A stretch of DNA of 64,000 bases, taken from Mycobacterium sp. DL592. Lineage in GTDB: Bacteria; Actinomycetota; Actinomycetes; Mycobacteriales; Mycobacteriaceae. Both the position numbers and the translations under genes were made by a program. The notes under the pieces were generated by a model. The model did not search any database, was not told the DNA's origin, and saw only the letters and a program-made list of their open reading frames with translations. Location: NCBI RefSeq assembly GCF_011694515.1, contig NZ_CP050192.1:1807827-1871826 (forward strand), read 5' to 3'. Of the stretch, positions 35,142 to 44,883 are shown in pieces. How positions within the stretch are numbered: the stretch's first letter is position 1; each line of letters begins with the position of its first letter.

Positions 35142-36220
35142 GTCCCCCGTTTGGCCAGGACGAGATTGGCCAGCGGGATCGACATCTGTTCGGGCTTGGC
35201 GGCCAGGTGAGCCGCGACCCCGGCTTCCAGACGCTCGACGAATTCGGTTGTCCGCGAATCGGTGACGCCGCCGTCCAGCGCCGCGGCCAGGGTGGGGAAG
35301 ATCGAGGCACGAAGGAACCCAGCCCAATTCGCGCCGAATGCCGTTGCGTCCTTGTCGGTCCGGTACTGCGCCCAGAACCGGTCCTCGGCGTTGAACAGCT
35401 CCAGGTGCTCGATCGAGAGGCCCTCGAAACGCCCCGATGGAGCGAACGGCGCGCGAAAGTCCTTCTCGTCGCGGCCCATCGACGGGATCGACATCCGCGC
35501 GGCCTCGGCAACGGTGACCAGGCCCTCATCCACCAATTCGTGCAGCACCGTCACGATCGCGTCGAATGCCGCCCGGAACCCCGAGCCGCCGTCGGGCTCG
35601 AGGCCTACGGTCAACACCACCAGGCGTCCGCCGGGGGCCAGTTCGCGGCCGCGGAACGCCACGAACTCGTGCCAGTCCTCGGCAGCCTGGCGGGCGTAGG
35701 CCCGGCGAGCCTGCTCGTCATGGCTGTAGGAGATCTGCACGTGGTCGGGGATCGGCGTGGGCATCCGGCTCAGCCAGTGCACGGCCCACGAACTCCAGCC
35801 CAACGCGATGCTGTCCGAGGGCAGGATCTGGGTGTAGAACGATCGTCCGACGGCGGAGGCGAAGGTCGCGGAATCCTTCTTCAGGTAGCTGTCCTGGTCG
35901 TCGGCCAACGTGGCGAACAAGGCGGTGAAGTCGTTGTCGGGGACGTCGGTGTGGGCCACCAGGATGGCATGGTCGGGGCGGGTGCGCCGGCGCACGATCC
36001 CGATCGCCGCGCAGATGGGCAGCAGCGAGTTGAACCCGTTGGCCGCGCCGTAGTCGGCGATCGCGATCGGCTGTGGCGCTCTGGGCAGCGGGACCGTCCG
36101 GGCCACCTCCTCGAAAAGCTCGATGGCAGAGCGTAATCCGGCGGCCTGCAGCCGTGAGGATGCGGTGTAGGTGGCGCTGTCCATCGGCTGTGGACGCACC
36201 ACGATGCTGGACTCGGGCAC
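35138..36220 (-). CDS. SAM-dependent carboxyl methyltransferase (SABATH/salicylate methyltransferase family)
   Basis: A 360-residue methyltransferase of the plant-type SABATH family (Pfam Methyltransf_7). The SAM motif is IADYGAANGFNSLLPI (about 53-68). The family landmarks SSWAVHWLSRMP (about 144-155), the helix AEDWHEFVAFRGRELAPGG and the MSIPSMGRDEKDFRAPF substrate segment are all present. Plant members methylate carboxyl groups of salicylate, benzoate or jasmonate; bacterial members probably act on small carboxylic acids. A GTG start at 36220 lies one base after the LapA-like stop. Its own stop shares CTAG with the Hsp70-like gene. Confidence 0.85.
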   Translation of the reverse strand: MPESSIVVRPQPMDSATYTASSRLQAAGLRSAIELFEEVARTVPLPRAPQPIAIADYGAANGFNSLLPICAAIGIVRRRTRPDHAILVAHTDVPDNDFTALFATLADDQDSYLKKDSATFASAVGRSFYTQILPSDSIALGWSSWAVHWLSRMPTPIPDHVQISYSHDEQARRAYARQAAEDWHEFVAFRGRELAPGGRLVVLTVGLEPDGGSGFRAAFDAIVTVLHELVDEGLVTVAEAARMSIPSMGRDEKDFRAPFAPSGRFEGLSIEHLELFNAEDRFWAQYRTDKDATAFGANWAGFLRASIFPTLAAALDGGVTDSRTTEFVERLEAGVAAHLAAKPEQMSIPLANLVLAKRGT

Positions 36221-36221
36221 G

Positions 36222-36458
36222 TCAGGCTCGGCGACGGCGGTGCAACAGCAGCCCGACCACGATGCCCACGACGAGCATCGCGGTCAGCAGCAGCCACATC
36301 GGTGACTCCACGGTGATCCACAGAACGTGTACCTGCTGGCGATCGCGGTTCTGGCCGATGAAGACCGCCGCGAGCGCCACCAACAGGATGGCCAGCCAGT
36401 AACGCAGCGCGAAACGCTGCACCGCGCCGCCCGAGGGTTTGGTTTCGTCAGGTGACAT
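36222..36458 (-). CDS. LapA/DUF1049 small membrane protein
   Basis: A 78-residue inner-membrane protein with two hydrophobic helices (about 18-36 and 48-70) joined by FIGQNRDRQQVHVLW, and a basic C-terminal tail LLLHRRRRA. This is the LapA (DUF1049) layout, a family tied to lipopolysaccharide assembly in proteobacteria and of unknown role in actinobacteria. GGGAGG lies upstream of the ATG. The SABATH methyltransferase gene begins immediately after, so the two probably share a transcript. Confidence 0.82.
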   Translation of the reverse strand: MSPDETKPSGGAVQRFALRYWLAILLVALAAVFIGQNRDRQQVHVLWITVESPMWLLLTAMLVVGIVVGLLLHRRRRA

Positions 36459-36508
36459 GGCGACCTCCCGTACTTGCTTCTCAGCAGGTGACGGTAGTCG
36501 TCCGACGG

Positions 36509-37456
<948 letters not shown>

Positions 37457-37471
37457 GCCGGCGACATTAAC

Positions 37472-37507
37472 AGAACACCGGTCTGATAACAATAGAACGG
37501 AGGTCTG
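37472..37507. promoter_or_regulatory. Two operator-like elements 22 bp apart
   Basis: AGAACACCGGTCTG (37472-37485) and AGAACGGAGGTCTG (37494-37507) are direct copies 22 bp apart, and each is itself a partial dyad (AGAAC-N3-GGTCT). They fill the short divergent promoter between the SDR and the TetR gene; the second copy ends eight bases before the TetR start. Confidence 0.75.
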
Positions 37508-37514
37508 CTAAATT

Positions 37515-38195
37515 ATGGCCGTGACGCCGACCTTCCAGCGGGCCCGCAGGCCCGAGCAGATGGCCGCCCGGCGCTCGGCCATCCTGGCCGCGGCGCGCGA
37601 GGCGCTGGCCGGCGGTGGGATCGACGAGGTCACCCTGCGCGATATCAGCGAGCGGGTCGGCCTAGCCAAGTCGAACGTGCTGCGCTACTTCGAGAGCCGC
37701 GAAGCCATCTTCCTGGAGGTGCTCGACGAGGAGTGCCGGTCCTGGCTGGTGGATCTCGAGGCGCGCCTGGGTCGGCCGCGCACTCGGAAGCCCGCTTACG
37801 CCAGCGAGATTCGCGTGGCAGACGTCATCGCCGACTCGCTGGTGGAGCGGGCCATGCTGTGCGAGCTGCTGGGCGCGATGGCCGGGGTTCTGGAGCGCAA
37901 CATCTCCGTCGAGTTCGCCAGGGACTTCAAGGTTCGGGCTGTGCAGACGATCGCCGAGCTTTCCGGTGTCGTCGGCAGGCAGCTGCCGTGGCTGGCCGAG
38001 GATTTCCTGGGCTTCATCGGTGAGGGCATTCTGTCGCTGGTAGCGGGCACGTATCCGTTCTCGGTGCCCACCGAGTCCGTGCGTCAGGCGGTCCAGGAGC
38101 TCGGCCTTCCCGATCCGGGGTGCCGCTTCGCCGAGGGCCTGCACGCCGGGTTGAGAACCTGGCTGATTGGTGCGGCGGCGCAGAGCCCGGCGTGA
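37515..38195 (+). CDS. TetR/AcrR family transcriptional regulator
   Basis: A 226-residue regulator with an N-terminal helix-turn-helix at about 20-65: RRSAILAAAREALAGGGIDE, then VTLRDISERVGLAKSNVLRYF. The C-terminal domain is all-helical with an unknown ligand. It is divergent from the SDR at 36509-37456, and two operator-like elements lie between the genes, so autoregulation and control of the SDR are likely (inference). It ends 13 bp before the SHOCT protein gene. Confidence 0.9.
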   Translation: MAVTPTFQRARRPEQMAARRSAILAAAREALAGGGIDEVTLRDISERVGLAKSNVLRYFESREAIFLEVLDEECRSWLVDLEARLGRPRTRKPAYASEIRVADVIADSLVERAMLCELLGAMAGVLERNISVEFARDFKVRAVQTIAELSGVVGRQLPWLAEDFLGFIGEGILSLVAGTYPFSVPTESVRQAVQELGLPDPGCRFAEGLHAGLRTWLIGAAAQSPA

Positions 38196-38208
38196 CACAC
38201 TTCCGCCC

Positions 38209-38931
38209 ATGAAGGGCACCTGGTCGGTCTCCCGCATCATGGCCGTCTTCGGAATCGTCACCATGCTCGTCGGCGGGATCGGGTTCGCCATCGTGATGGC
38301 ACTCAACGCGTTCGTCCTCGACGAGTTCGACGCCTACGGCGAGGTGCCGATCCCGGGCTCGGCCCAGATCGAGCTGCCTGCCGGTGAGGTGCAGATCAGC
38401 TTCCACACCTCGGTGACCGGGTCGGCCTCGGGAAGTTTCCCGGTGCCGGCGCTGCGCCTGAGCATCATCCCGCCCGAGGGTGCCGCCGATCCGGTGCTCA
38501 CCGAAAGTCGCGGTGTGACAACGACCGTCAACAGCGACACTCATTTGCGGATCTGGACCGCAAAGGTCCCCACCGCGGGCGTCTACCGGATCACCACCGG
38601 CGGCAACGTCAACGGCTATATCGACCCGCGGCTGGCGTTCGGGCACGCGAGTGACTACGGCTATCTGCACTGGGTCTTCGCCGCGATCTTCGGGGTGGGG
38701 TTGCTCGACGTGATCCTGTCGCGGGTGTTCAAGCGCATACACAGCGGCAGCCGACCACCCGGTGTGGGGCTCCAGGAGGTGCCCGCCACGCTTGCGGCCG
38801 CCGACCCGTTTACCCCGACCGATCAGGGTGTCCGGCTCGAGCAGCTGAAAACCATTGCTGCGTTGCGCGATTCGGGTGCGCTGACCGACGCTGAATTCGA
38901 GGCGGAGAAGCGCCGAATACTCAAGGGGTAG
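38209..38931 (+). CDS. Membrane protein with C-terminal SHOCT domain
   Basis: A 240-residue protein. One membrane helix lies at about 10-32 (GIVTMLVGGIGFAIVMALNA) and a second at about 160-180 (WVFAAIFGVGLLDVIL). Between them is a beta-rich outer domain of about 120 residues. The last 30 residues are a SHOCT module (LEQLKTIAALRDSGALTDAE, then FEAEKRRIL), a short oligomerisation motif. Function unknown. It follows the TetR gene closely. Confidence 0.82.
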   Translation: MKGTWSVSRIMAVFGIVTMLVGGIGFAIVMALNAFVLDEFDAYGEVPIPGSAQIELPAGEVQISFHTSVTGSASGSFPVPALRLSIIPPEGAADPVLTESRGVTTTVNSDTHLRIWTAKVPTAGVYRITTGGNVNGYIDPRLAFGHASDYGYLHWVFAAIFGVGLLDVILSRVFKRIHSGSRPPGVGLQEVPATLAAADPFTPTDQGVRLEQLKTIAALRDSGALTDAEFEAEKRRILKG

Positions 38932-38949
38932 GCGTCTACACTCGGCCAC

Positions 38950-40107
38950 GTGAAGGCTGTCAGCTGTGTGCACGGGACCCTGTCGGTAGTCGAGATGGCC
39001 GCGCCGCGGCCCGCCGAGGGGCAGCTGGTGCTCGACGTGCACAGCTGCGGCATCTGCGGGTCCGACCTGCACGCCAAGGACCACGGCGACGAGCTGGCCG
39101 ATGTGCTCGACGAGGTCGGCTACCACGACTGCATCCGCAGCACCACGCCCACGGTGATGGGCCACGAGTTCTCCGGGGAAGTGGCCGAGCGTGGCGCCAA
39201 GACCCCGAAGTCGCTCAAGGAAGGCACCCGGGTGGTGTCGTTCCCGATGGTGCGGGGCCACGGCGGCGTGCACCTGACCGGGCTGTCCCCGCTGGCGCCG
39301 GGCGGGTACGCCGAACAGGTGCTGGTCGAGGCGGCGATGACGTTTCCGGTGCCCAACGGGCTGTCGATGGACATCGCGGCGCTGACCGAGCCGATGGCGG
39401 TGGCCCTGCACGCGGTGCGGCGCAGCGAGATCAAGAAGAGCGACACCGCGATCGTCATCGGCTGCGGGCCGGTGGGGCTGGCGGTGATCTGCCAGCTCAA
39501 GGCCGTCGGCGTCGAGACCGTCGTCGCCAGCGACTTCTCGGCGGGCCGGCGTGCCCTGGCCAACCGCTGCGGCGCCGACATCGTGGTGGACCCGAAGGTC
39601 GACTCGCCCTACGACAGGGCCGAGGGCAAGGGTGTGGTCACCGACTTCTCCGGTCTGGCCGACCTTGCCGTCGGGTCGATGGAGAAGCTGCGCAAGCTGC
39701 CCGGCTGGCAGCATCTGTACCGCGTCGCCGACGCGCTCGGCGCGGCCGGCCCCAAGCGGCAGGTGATCTTCGAATGCGTCGGCGTGCCGGGGATGATCGA
39801 CGGTGTCATCGGTGCCGCCCCGCTCAACGCCCGGGTGGTCGTCGTCGGCGTGTGCATGAGCGACGACAAGATCCGACCCGCGATGGCCATCGGCAAAGAG
39901 ATCGACCTGCGGTTCGTATTCGGTTACACGCCACTGGAATTCCGCGACACCCTGCACATGCTGGCCGATGGCAAACTGAACGCCACTCCACTGGTGACCG
40001 GCAAGGTGGGACTCGGCGGTGTCGCCGCAGCCTTCGAGGCGCTGGGCGACCCGGAGACCCACGCGAAGATCCTGATCGATCCCCGCAGCGCGGCTACTGC
40101 GCCCTAG
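38950..40107 (+). CDS. Zinc-binding alcohol dehydrogenase family protein
   Basis: A 385-residue medium-chain dehydrogenase. Catalytic zinc ligands C36 (CGICGSDLH) and H72 (GHE) are present, with a GCGPVGLAVICQLKAVG Rossmann motif. The structural-zinc four-cysteine cluster is missing. It has a characteristic insertion around 205-245 that includes MEKLRKLPGWQHLYRV. It starts with GTG 18 bp after the SHOCT gene. Its stop shares CTAG with the convergent MBL gene. The substrate is unknown. Confidence 0.87.
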   Translation: MKAVSCVHGTLSVVEMAAPRPAEGQLVLDVHSCGICGSDLHAKDHGDELADVLDEVGYHDCIRSTTPTVMGHEFSGEVAERGAKTPKSLKEGTRVVSFPMVRGHGGVHLTGLSPLAPGGYAEQVLVEAAMTFPVPNGLSMDIAALTEPMAVALHAVRRSEIKKSDTAIVIGCGPVGLAVICQLKAVGVETVVASDFSAGRRALANRCGADIVVDPKVDSPYDRAEGKGVVTDFSGLADLAVGSMEKLRKLPGWQHLYRVADALGAAGPKRQVIFECVGVPGMIDGVIGAAPLNARVVVVGVCMSDDKIRPAMAIGKEIDLRFVFGYTPLEFRDTLHMLADGKLNATPLVTGKVGLGGVAAAFEALGDPETHAKILIDPRSAATAP

Positions 40108-40727
40108 CTGCCTTTGGCCACCCAGTCGTCGTAGTTCACCAGCTCGTCGCCGATCCGGGTGGTGTCACCGTGACCGGTGTAGACGACGGTGTCGGCGGGC
40201 AGCTTGCCCAGCTTGTCCTTGATCGACCCGAGGATCGTCGGGAAGTCGGAGAACGACCGGCCCGTCGCGCCCGGGCCGCCCTGGAACAGGGTGTCGCCGG
40301 AGAACACCGCCCCCAGCGCCGGGGCATACAGGCAGGTGGAACCGGGGGAGTGGCCCGGGGTGGCGATGGCGTGTAGCTCGATACCGTCGGCCTTGAGAAT
40401 CTGGCCGTCCTCGATGGTGCCGAACTGCTTGTCGCCGTGCGTCATTCGCCACAGCATGTCGTCGGCGGGGTTCAGCAGCACCGGGGCGTCGAGGTCCTTG
40501 CTGAGCTGCGGGGCGACGGTGATGTGGTCGTTGTGGCCGTGCGTGCACACCACCGCGACGACGTGCCGGTTGCCGACGGCGTCTTCGATGGCCTTCGCGT
40601 CGTGGGCGGCGTCGATGACGATGACCTCTTTGTCGTCACCGACGATCCAGATGTTGTTGTCGACTTCCCAACTGCCGCCGTCGAGTTCAAAGGTGCCGTG
40701 GGTGACGACGCGCTCGATGCCGCTCAC
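40104..40727 (-). CDS. MBL-fold metallo-hydrolase partner of MscR
   Basis: A 207-residue glyoxalase-II-like hydrolase with the zinc motif H63-G-H65-N-D67-H68, then [12 protein letters not shown] and [12 protein letters not shown]. It is encoded directly after mscR with a GTGA overlap. In mycobacteria this pair is conserved, which suggests that the enzyme hydrolyses the S-formylmycothiol made by MscR, completing formaldehyde oxidation to formate (inference from context). It corresponds in position to M. tuberculosis Rv2260. Confidence 0.88.
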   Translation of the reverse strand: MSGIERVVTHGTFELDGGSWEVDNNIWIVGDDKEVIVIDAAHDAKAIEDAVGNRHVVAVVCTHGHNDHITVAPQLSKDLDAPVLLNPADDMLWRMTHGDKQFGTIEDGQILKADGIELHAIATPGHSPGSTCLYAPALGAVFSGDTLFQGGPGATGRSFSDFPTILGSIKDKLGKLPADTVVYTGHGDTTRIGDELVNYDDWVAKGS

Positions 40728-41809
40728 AGGACGACCACCGAGCGCAACACTTCACCGGCGTGCATCTTGTGGAAGGCGTCCTCGATGCCATCGAGGCCGA
40801 TGCGCTCGGAGACGAACTTCTCTAACGGCAGCCGGCCCTGGCGGTAGAGGCTGATCAGGGTGGGGAAGTCGCGTTCGGGCAGGCAGTCGCCGTACCAGGA
40901 CGACTTCAGTGCGCCGCCGCGGGAGAAGAAGTCCACCAGCGGCATTTCCAGTTTCATGTCCGGAGTCGGAACACCAACCAGCACAACGGTTCCGGCGAGG
41001 TCGCGGGCGTAGAACGCCTGCTTCCAGGTCTCCGGGCGGCCGACGGCGTCGATCACCACGTCGGCGCCGAACCCGTCGGTGAGGTCCTGGATGGTCTCGA
41101 CCACATCGAACTCTTTTGCGTTGACGGTGTGGGTGGCGCCGAACTCGCGGGCCCAGGCCAGCTTGGTGTTGTCGGTGTCGACAGCGATGATCGTGCGGGC
41201 GCCCACCAGGGCCGCACCGGCGATCGCGGCATCTCCGACGCCGCCGCAGCCGATCACGGCGACGGTGTCGTCACGGCCGACGTGGCCGGTGTTGACCGCT
41301 GCGCCGAGGCCGGCCATCACGCCGCAGCCGAGCAGCCCGGCCACCGCCGGGTCGGCTTCGGGGTCGACCTTGGTGCACTGGCCTTCGTGGACCAGGGTCT
41401 TGTCGGCGAAGGCGCCGATTCCCAGCGCCGGGGTGAGTTCGGTGCCGTCGGTCAGAGTCATCTTCTGGGTGGCGTTGAACGTGTCGAAGCAGTACCAGGG
41501 GCGGCCGCGCTTGCAGGCGCGGCACTGGCCGCAGACTGCGCGCCAGTTGAGGATGACGAAGTCGCCGGGCGCGACGTTGGTGACGCCGTCGCCGACGGAT
41601 TCGACGGTGCCGGCGGCCTCGTGGCCGAGCAGGAAGGGATACTCGTCGTTGATGCCGCCCTCGCGGTAGGTCAGGTCCGTGTGGCAGACACCGCACGCCG
41701 TCACGTTGACCACGACCTCGCCCGGACCGGGATCGGGGATGACGATGTCGACGAGCTCGACGGGTTCGCCCTTCTTGCGAGAAATCACACCGCGCACTGT
41801 TTGACTCAT
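40724..41809 (-). CDS. mscR: S-(hydroxymethyl)mycothiol dehydrogenase / nitrosomycothiol reductase
   Basis: A 361-residue zinc class III-type dehydrogenase. It oxidises the formaldehyde-mycothiol adduct with NAD+ and can reduce S-nitrosomycothiol. Catalytic zinc ligands are C42 and H63 (CGVCHTD, GHE); the structural zinc cysteines are C93, C96, C99 and C107. [15 protein letters not shown] is the cofactor motif. The segment [14 protein letters not shown] near the end is typical of MscR. Length matches the M. tuberculosis enzyme (361). It forms an operon with the MBL hydrolase (GTGA overlap). Confidence 0.93.
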   Translation of the reverse strand: MSQTVRGVISRKKGEPVELVDIVIPDPGPGEVVVNVTACGVCHTDLTYREGGINDEYPFLLGHEAAGTVESVGDGVTNVAPGDFVILNWRAVCGQCRACKRGRPWYCFDTFNATQKMTLTDGTELTPALGIGAFADKTLVHEGQCTKVDPEADPAVAGLLGCGVMAGLGAAVNTGHVGRDDTVAVIGCGGVGDAAIAGAALVGARTIIAVDTDNTKLAWAREFGATHTVNAKEFDVVETIQDLTDGFGADVVIDAVGRPETWKQAFYARDLAGTVVLVGVPTPDMKLEMPLVDFFSRGGALKSSWYGDCLPERDFPTLISLYRQGRLPLEKFVSERIGLDGIEDAFHKMHAGEVLRSVVVL

Positions 41810-41897
41810 GAGTCAAACCTTAGCGTGGGGGTGCCGGAATGCCTTATGCGAGTATCGCTGAGCGATACCGCAGGCCCCGGGCACTAGGCTCACCGCT

Positions 41898-42725
41898 GTG
41901 GCTGAGCCCCTCGACCTGATCGCTGACTGGCCGGTACCTGCAGCGTCGGCGGCGGTGGTGGGACCGGCGGGCGTGCTCGCGACCTATGGCGATCTGGCCG
42001 CCGAATACCGACTGGCGTCGGTGACCAAACCCCTCGTCGCCCGGGCTGCCCAGGTCGCCGTCGAAGAGGGGGTCGTCGAGCTCGACAGCCCGGCGGGACC
42101 GCCGGGCAGCACTGTCCGCCATCTGCTGGCCCACGCCTCGGGGTTGTCGATGCATTCCGCGGAGGTCATGACCGAGCCGGGCAAACGGCGGGTGTACTCG
42201 AACTACGGCTTCACCGTGCTGGCCGAAGCGATCGAGCAGAACTCCGGGATCGAGTTCGGGCGCTATCTGGACGAGGCGATCTTCGCGCCGTTGGGGATGG
42301 GTTCGTCACGGTTGGCCGAGGGTGCGGTCGCAGCCGGCTACGGCGGGGTGTCGACGGTGGCTGACCTGGCGGTATTCGCCGCTGACCTGCTGGTGCCGCG
42401 TACCGTCTCGGCCGAGATGCACGCAGCCGCGACCAGTGTGCAGTTCCCGGGGCTCACGGGTGTGCTGCCGGGGTTCGGCGTGCAGCGGCCCAACGACTGG
42501 GGGCTCGGCTTCGAGATCCGGGACGGCAAATCGCCGCACTGGACAGGGTCGGCGAACTCGCCGCGCACGTTCGGGCATTTCGGCCAGACGGGCACGTTCA
42601 TCTGGGTGGATCCGGACCGCAGCCTGGCGCTGGTGGTTCTGACCGCGCGCGACTTCGACGAGTGGGCCAAACCGTTGTGGCCGGCTTTGTCTGATGAAGT
42701 TCTGAGAGAGTACAGCGCCGACTAG
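41898..42725 (+). CDS. Serine hydrolase (beta-lactamase/DD-peptidase fold)
   Basis: A 275-residue class C beta-lactamase-like protein. Active-site S41-x-x-K44 (SVTK) and Y100-S-N are visible, and HFGQTG provides the third motif. There is no signal peptide, so it is probably cytosolic and acts as an esterase or amidase rather than on peptidoglycan. The GTG start matches the family. It corresponds in position to Rv2257c, next to the divergent mscR operon. Confidence 0.86.
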   Translation: MAEPLDLIADWPVPAASAAVVGPAGVLATYGDLAAEYRLASVTKPLVARAAQVAVEEGVVELDSPAGPPGSTVRHLLAHASGLSMHSAEVMTEPGKRRVYSNYGFTVLAEAIEQNSGIEFGRYLDEAIFAPLGMGSSRLAEGAVAAGYGGVSTVADLAVFAADLLVPRTVSAEMHAAATSVQFPGLTGVLPGFGVQRPNDWGLGFEIRDGKSPHWTGSANSPRTFGHFGQTGTFIWVDPDRSLALVVLTARDFDEWAKPLWPALSDEVLREYSAD

Positions 42726-42833
42726 CGCAACAGGGGCCTCACAAGGCACAATAAACACGCACGAAACAACTGCATCTTCGGAAACACCAGGTCGTTGGGG
42801 AAGACGTCCCTCGTGGAGCCGAAGGAGCAAGGT

Positions 42834-43346
42834 ATGCGTGCGTCGAACCAGTTCGCCGACGCGACGACTGGCGTGGTGTATGTGCACGCCTCGCCCGCGG
42901 CGGTGTGCCCACATGTCGAGTGGGCTTTGTCGTCGACCCTGAATGCCAGGGCGAATTTGAAGTGGACCCCGCAGCCGGCCATGCCTGGCCAGTTGCGCGC
43001 CGTGACCAACTGGGTTGGTCCGGTGGGCACGGGTGCGCGGTTGGCCAATGCGCTGCGCTCCTGGTCGGTGCTGCGCTTCGAGGTGACCGAGGATCCCAGC
43101 GCCGGCGTGGACGGCCAGCGGTACTGCCACACGCCGCAGCTGGGCCTGTGGAGCGGATCGATGAGCGCCAACGGGGACACGATGGTCGGTGAGATGCGCC
43201 TGCGTGCACTCATGGCCGCCGGCGCCGACACGTTGGCCTCGGAGCTGGATTCGGTGTTGGGCACCGCATGGGACGACGCGCTCGAGCCCTACCGCGACGG
43301 CGGCGACAGCGGTGAAGTGAGCTGGCTGAGCCGGGGAGTCGGCTGA
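42834..43346 (+). CDS. DUF3145 domain protein
   Basis: A 170-residue cytosolic protein, nearly full DUF3145: FADATTGVVYVHASPAAVCP at the start, a central LKWTPQPAMPGQLRA and GLWSGSMSANGDTMVGE after it. The family is conserved in mycobacteria and relatives with no known function. ATG 42834 has AAGGAG six to seven bases upstream; a further ATG at 42795 has none. The 108-bp gap before it holds no gene. Confidence 0.9.
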   Translation: MRASNQFADATTGVVYVHASPAAVCPHVEWALSSTLNARANLKWTPQPAMPGQLRAVTNWVGPVGTGARLANALRSWSVLRFEVTEDPSAGVDGQRYCHTPQLGLWSGSMSANGDTMVGEMRLRALMAAGADTLASELDSVLGTAWDDALEPYRDGGDSGEVSWLSRGVG

Positions 43347-43353
43347 GCCGCGA

Positions 43354-44824
43354 TCAGAACGGCGGCGGCTTGCTGCGTTCAGCGACACGAGCGTCGTTGA
43401 GTGCGCGTTCCCGTTTGATGTAGCGGGCCCGATTCTGGGCACGGGTTCGCCGTCGCGTCGGCATCATCAGTGTGCGCGCGTGCGCCGGGTCCACCGCTTG
43501 CGGCGGTGGCAGTGGACTGGTCGTCACGTCCCATCGGGGGAACAACATGCGGCTGCCCGGATGGGTCACATAGGTCTGGCCCGTCGGCGAGGTCCACTCG
43601 ACCGTTCCGTCGGGGAACTGGACGTCTGACCATCCGTTCCAGAATGTCTTGAGCAGGTGCTCTTTTCGGCATGTGCATTTCAGGTTCGACGGATGAGTCG
43701 GGCCGATCGGCCAGGGGATGGTGTGGTCGATGTCGCAGAATTCGGCGGGCACGTCGCAGTTCGGGAAACGGCATGTGAGATCACGGAATCGGACGAACTC
43801 CGCCAGCGCCGCCGACGGCCGGTACCCGGGCTCGGGTTGGTCGGACGGCTGGCGGATGTGGCGCACTGTGGCGCCCCCGCGGACCAGTTCGGCCAGCAAC
43901 GGAGTCGGAACTATCCCGCCGCGACCGGTCAGCGTCGCCGTCGGCTTCCGGTCCGGTGGATCGGCAGGGGAGTCGACGGTGTCGACACCGTCGCCCGACA
44001 TGTTCGGGTCCGGTTCGATCGTGTCGACGTCGGCGTCGGTCACGACATGGATGACGACAGCGGCGGTGCGGCCGTCATCGTCGGCGGCCGGGCAAGCCGG
44101 CGATCCGCATTGGCAGGCGAGGTGATCCGCACCGGAGGCCAGCGCGCCGAGTGCGTCGGCCCGCCGTTGCCCGGTGGTCCGCGGGTCGTCGTCGCACACG
44201 CCGCGCGCCATCTGCATGAGGCGACGGTCGAGCAGGGCGGCATCCGGTGGCGTACAGACGGCCGCGCAGTGACGTCGAGCCCGGGGTGTCGTGTTGGGCG
44301 CCGAACTGGACGTCACGTTCCCGAGCGCGAGACCGGGTCTGGTGAAGGGCGCCGGGGTCGATCTGATCGACCCATGCGTCGATCGCCGTCTCCAGCTTGT
44401 AGACCGATAGCACGCCCCAGGACCGGGCGTGCTCGGCGAGGGCAGCGTCGATGCGCTCCAGCGCGGTTGGGTCTTGGATGAGGTCGGTGCGATCGGCGAT
44501 CACCGAGCACACCCGGTGGCTGATCAGGCCGTCCATGAACAACTGGGCAACCTGTGGCAGGCGGTAGCGCAGCGAGAGGCCCAGGTGCATCTCCCCGGAC
44601 GCCCGGCCCCGGCTGATGCCCAGGGCCGCGCCGATCTCGGCAGCGGCCGCATCCCACGGATCGCAGGCCCAGTAGGCCCGCTCGTCGTCACCGCATCGGC
44701 GGCGCACCAGTTCGCTGATCGCCGCGATGCGCCGGGCCGCGGTCTGCGACTCCTGGCGGGCGAGGTCCTGGATCGCGGAGACGACGGCTGCGTCGCTGGC
44801 GGATCGAAGACCACTATCGAACAT
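43354..44824 (-). pseudogene. 13E12-type DUF222/HNH endonuclease gene, frameshifted
   Basis: The reading frame begins at 44824 (MFDSGLRSAS) with the DUF222 helical region and continues to YAT; the rest, from [19 protein letters not shown] to the HNH nuclease end at 43354, is in another frame. Removing one base of the CC at 44244-44245 restores [14 protein letters not shown], exactly the family sequence. The HNH part is complete ([24 protein letters not shown], then [11 protein letters not shown]). The intact product would be about 489 residues. These 13E12 genes are multi-copy in mycobacteria and SOS-inducible. A perfect LexA box overlaps the start. It interrupts an otherwise conserved block. 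Confidence 0.85.
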
Positions 44825-44832
44825 AAGTTCGA
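44817..44832 (-). promoter_or_regulatory. Perfect mycobacterial SOS (LexA) box
   Basis: TCGAAC at 44817-44822, then ATAA, then GTTCGA at 44827-44832 exactly matches the mycobacterial SOS consensus TCGAAC-N4-GTTCGA. It overlaps the start codon of the 13E12 gene (44822-44824) on the opposite strand and lies 50 bp from the divergent SRPBCC gene. Confidence 0.9.
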
Positions 44833-44883
44833 GTATACCGGCGGCCCCGACAAGAATCGGCGGGTCGCGCCTAGCCTGGGCCT

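Noticed and set aside
38014..40062. 682-codon open frame on the minus strand
   Set aside because: It is antisense to the SHOCT and zinc-dehydrogenase genes; composition is shadow-like.
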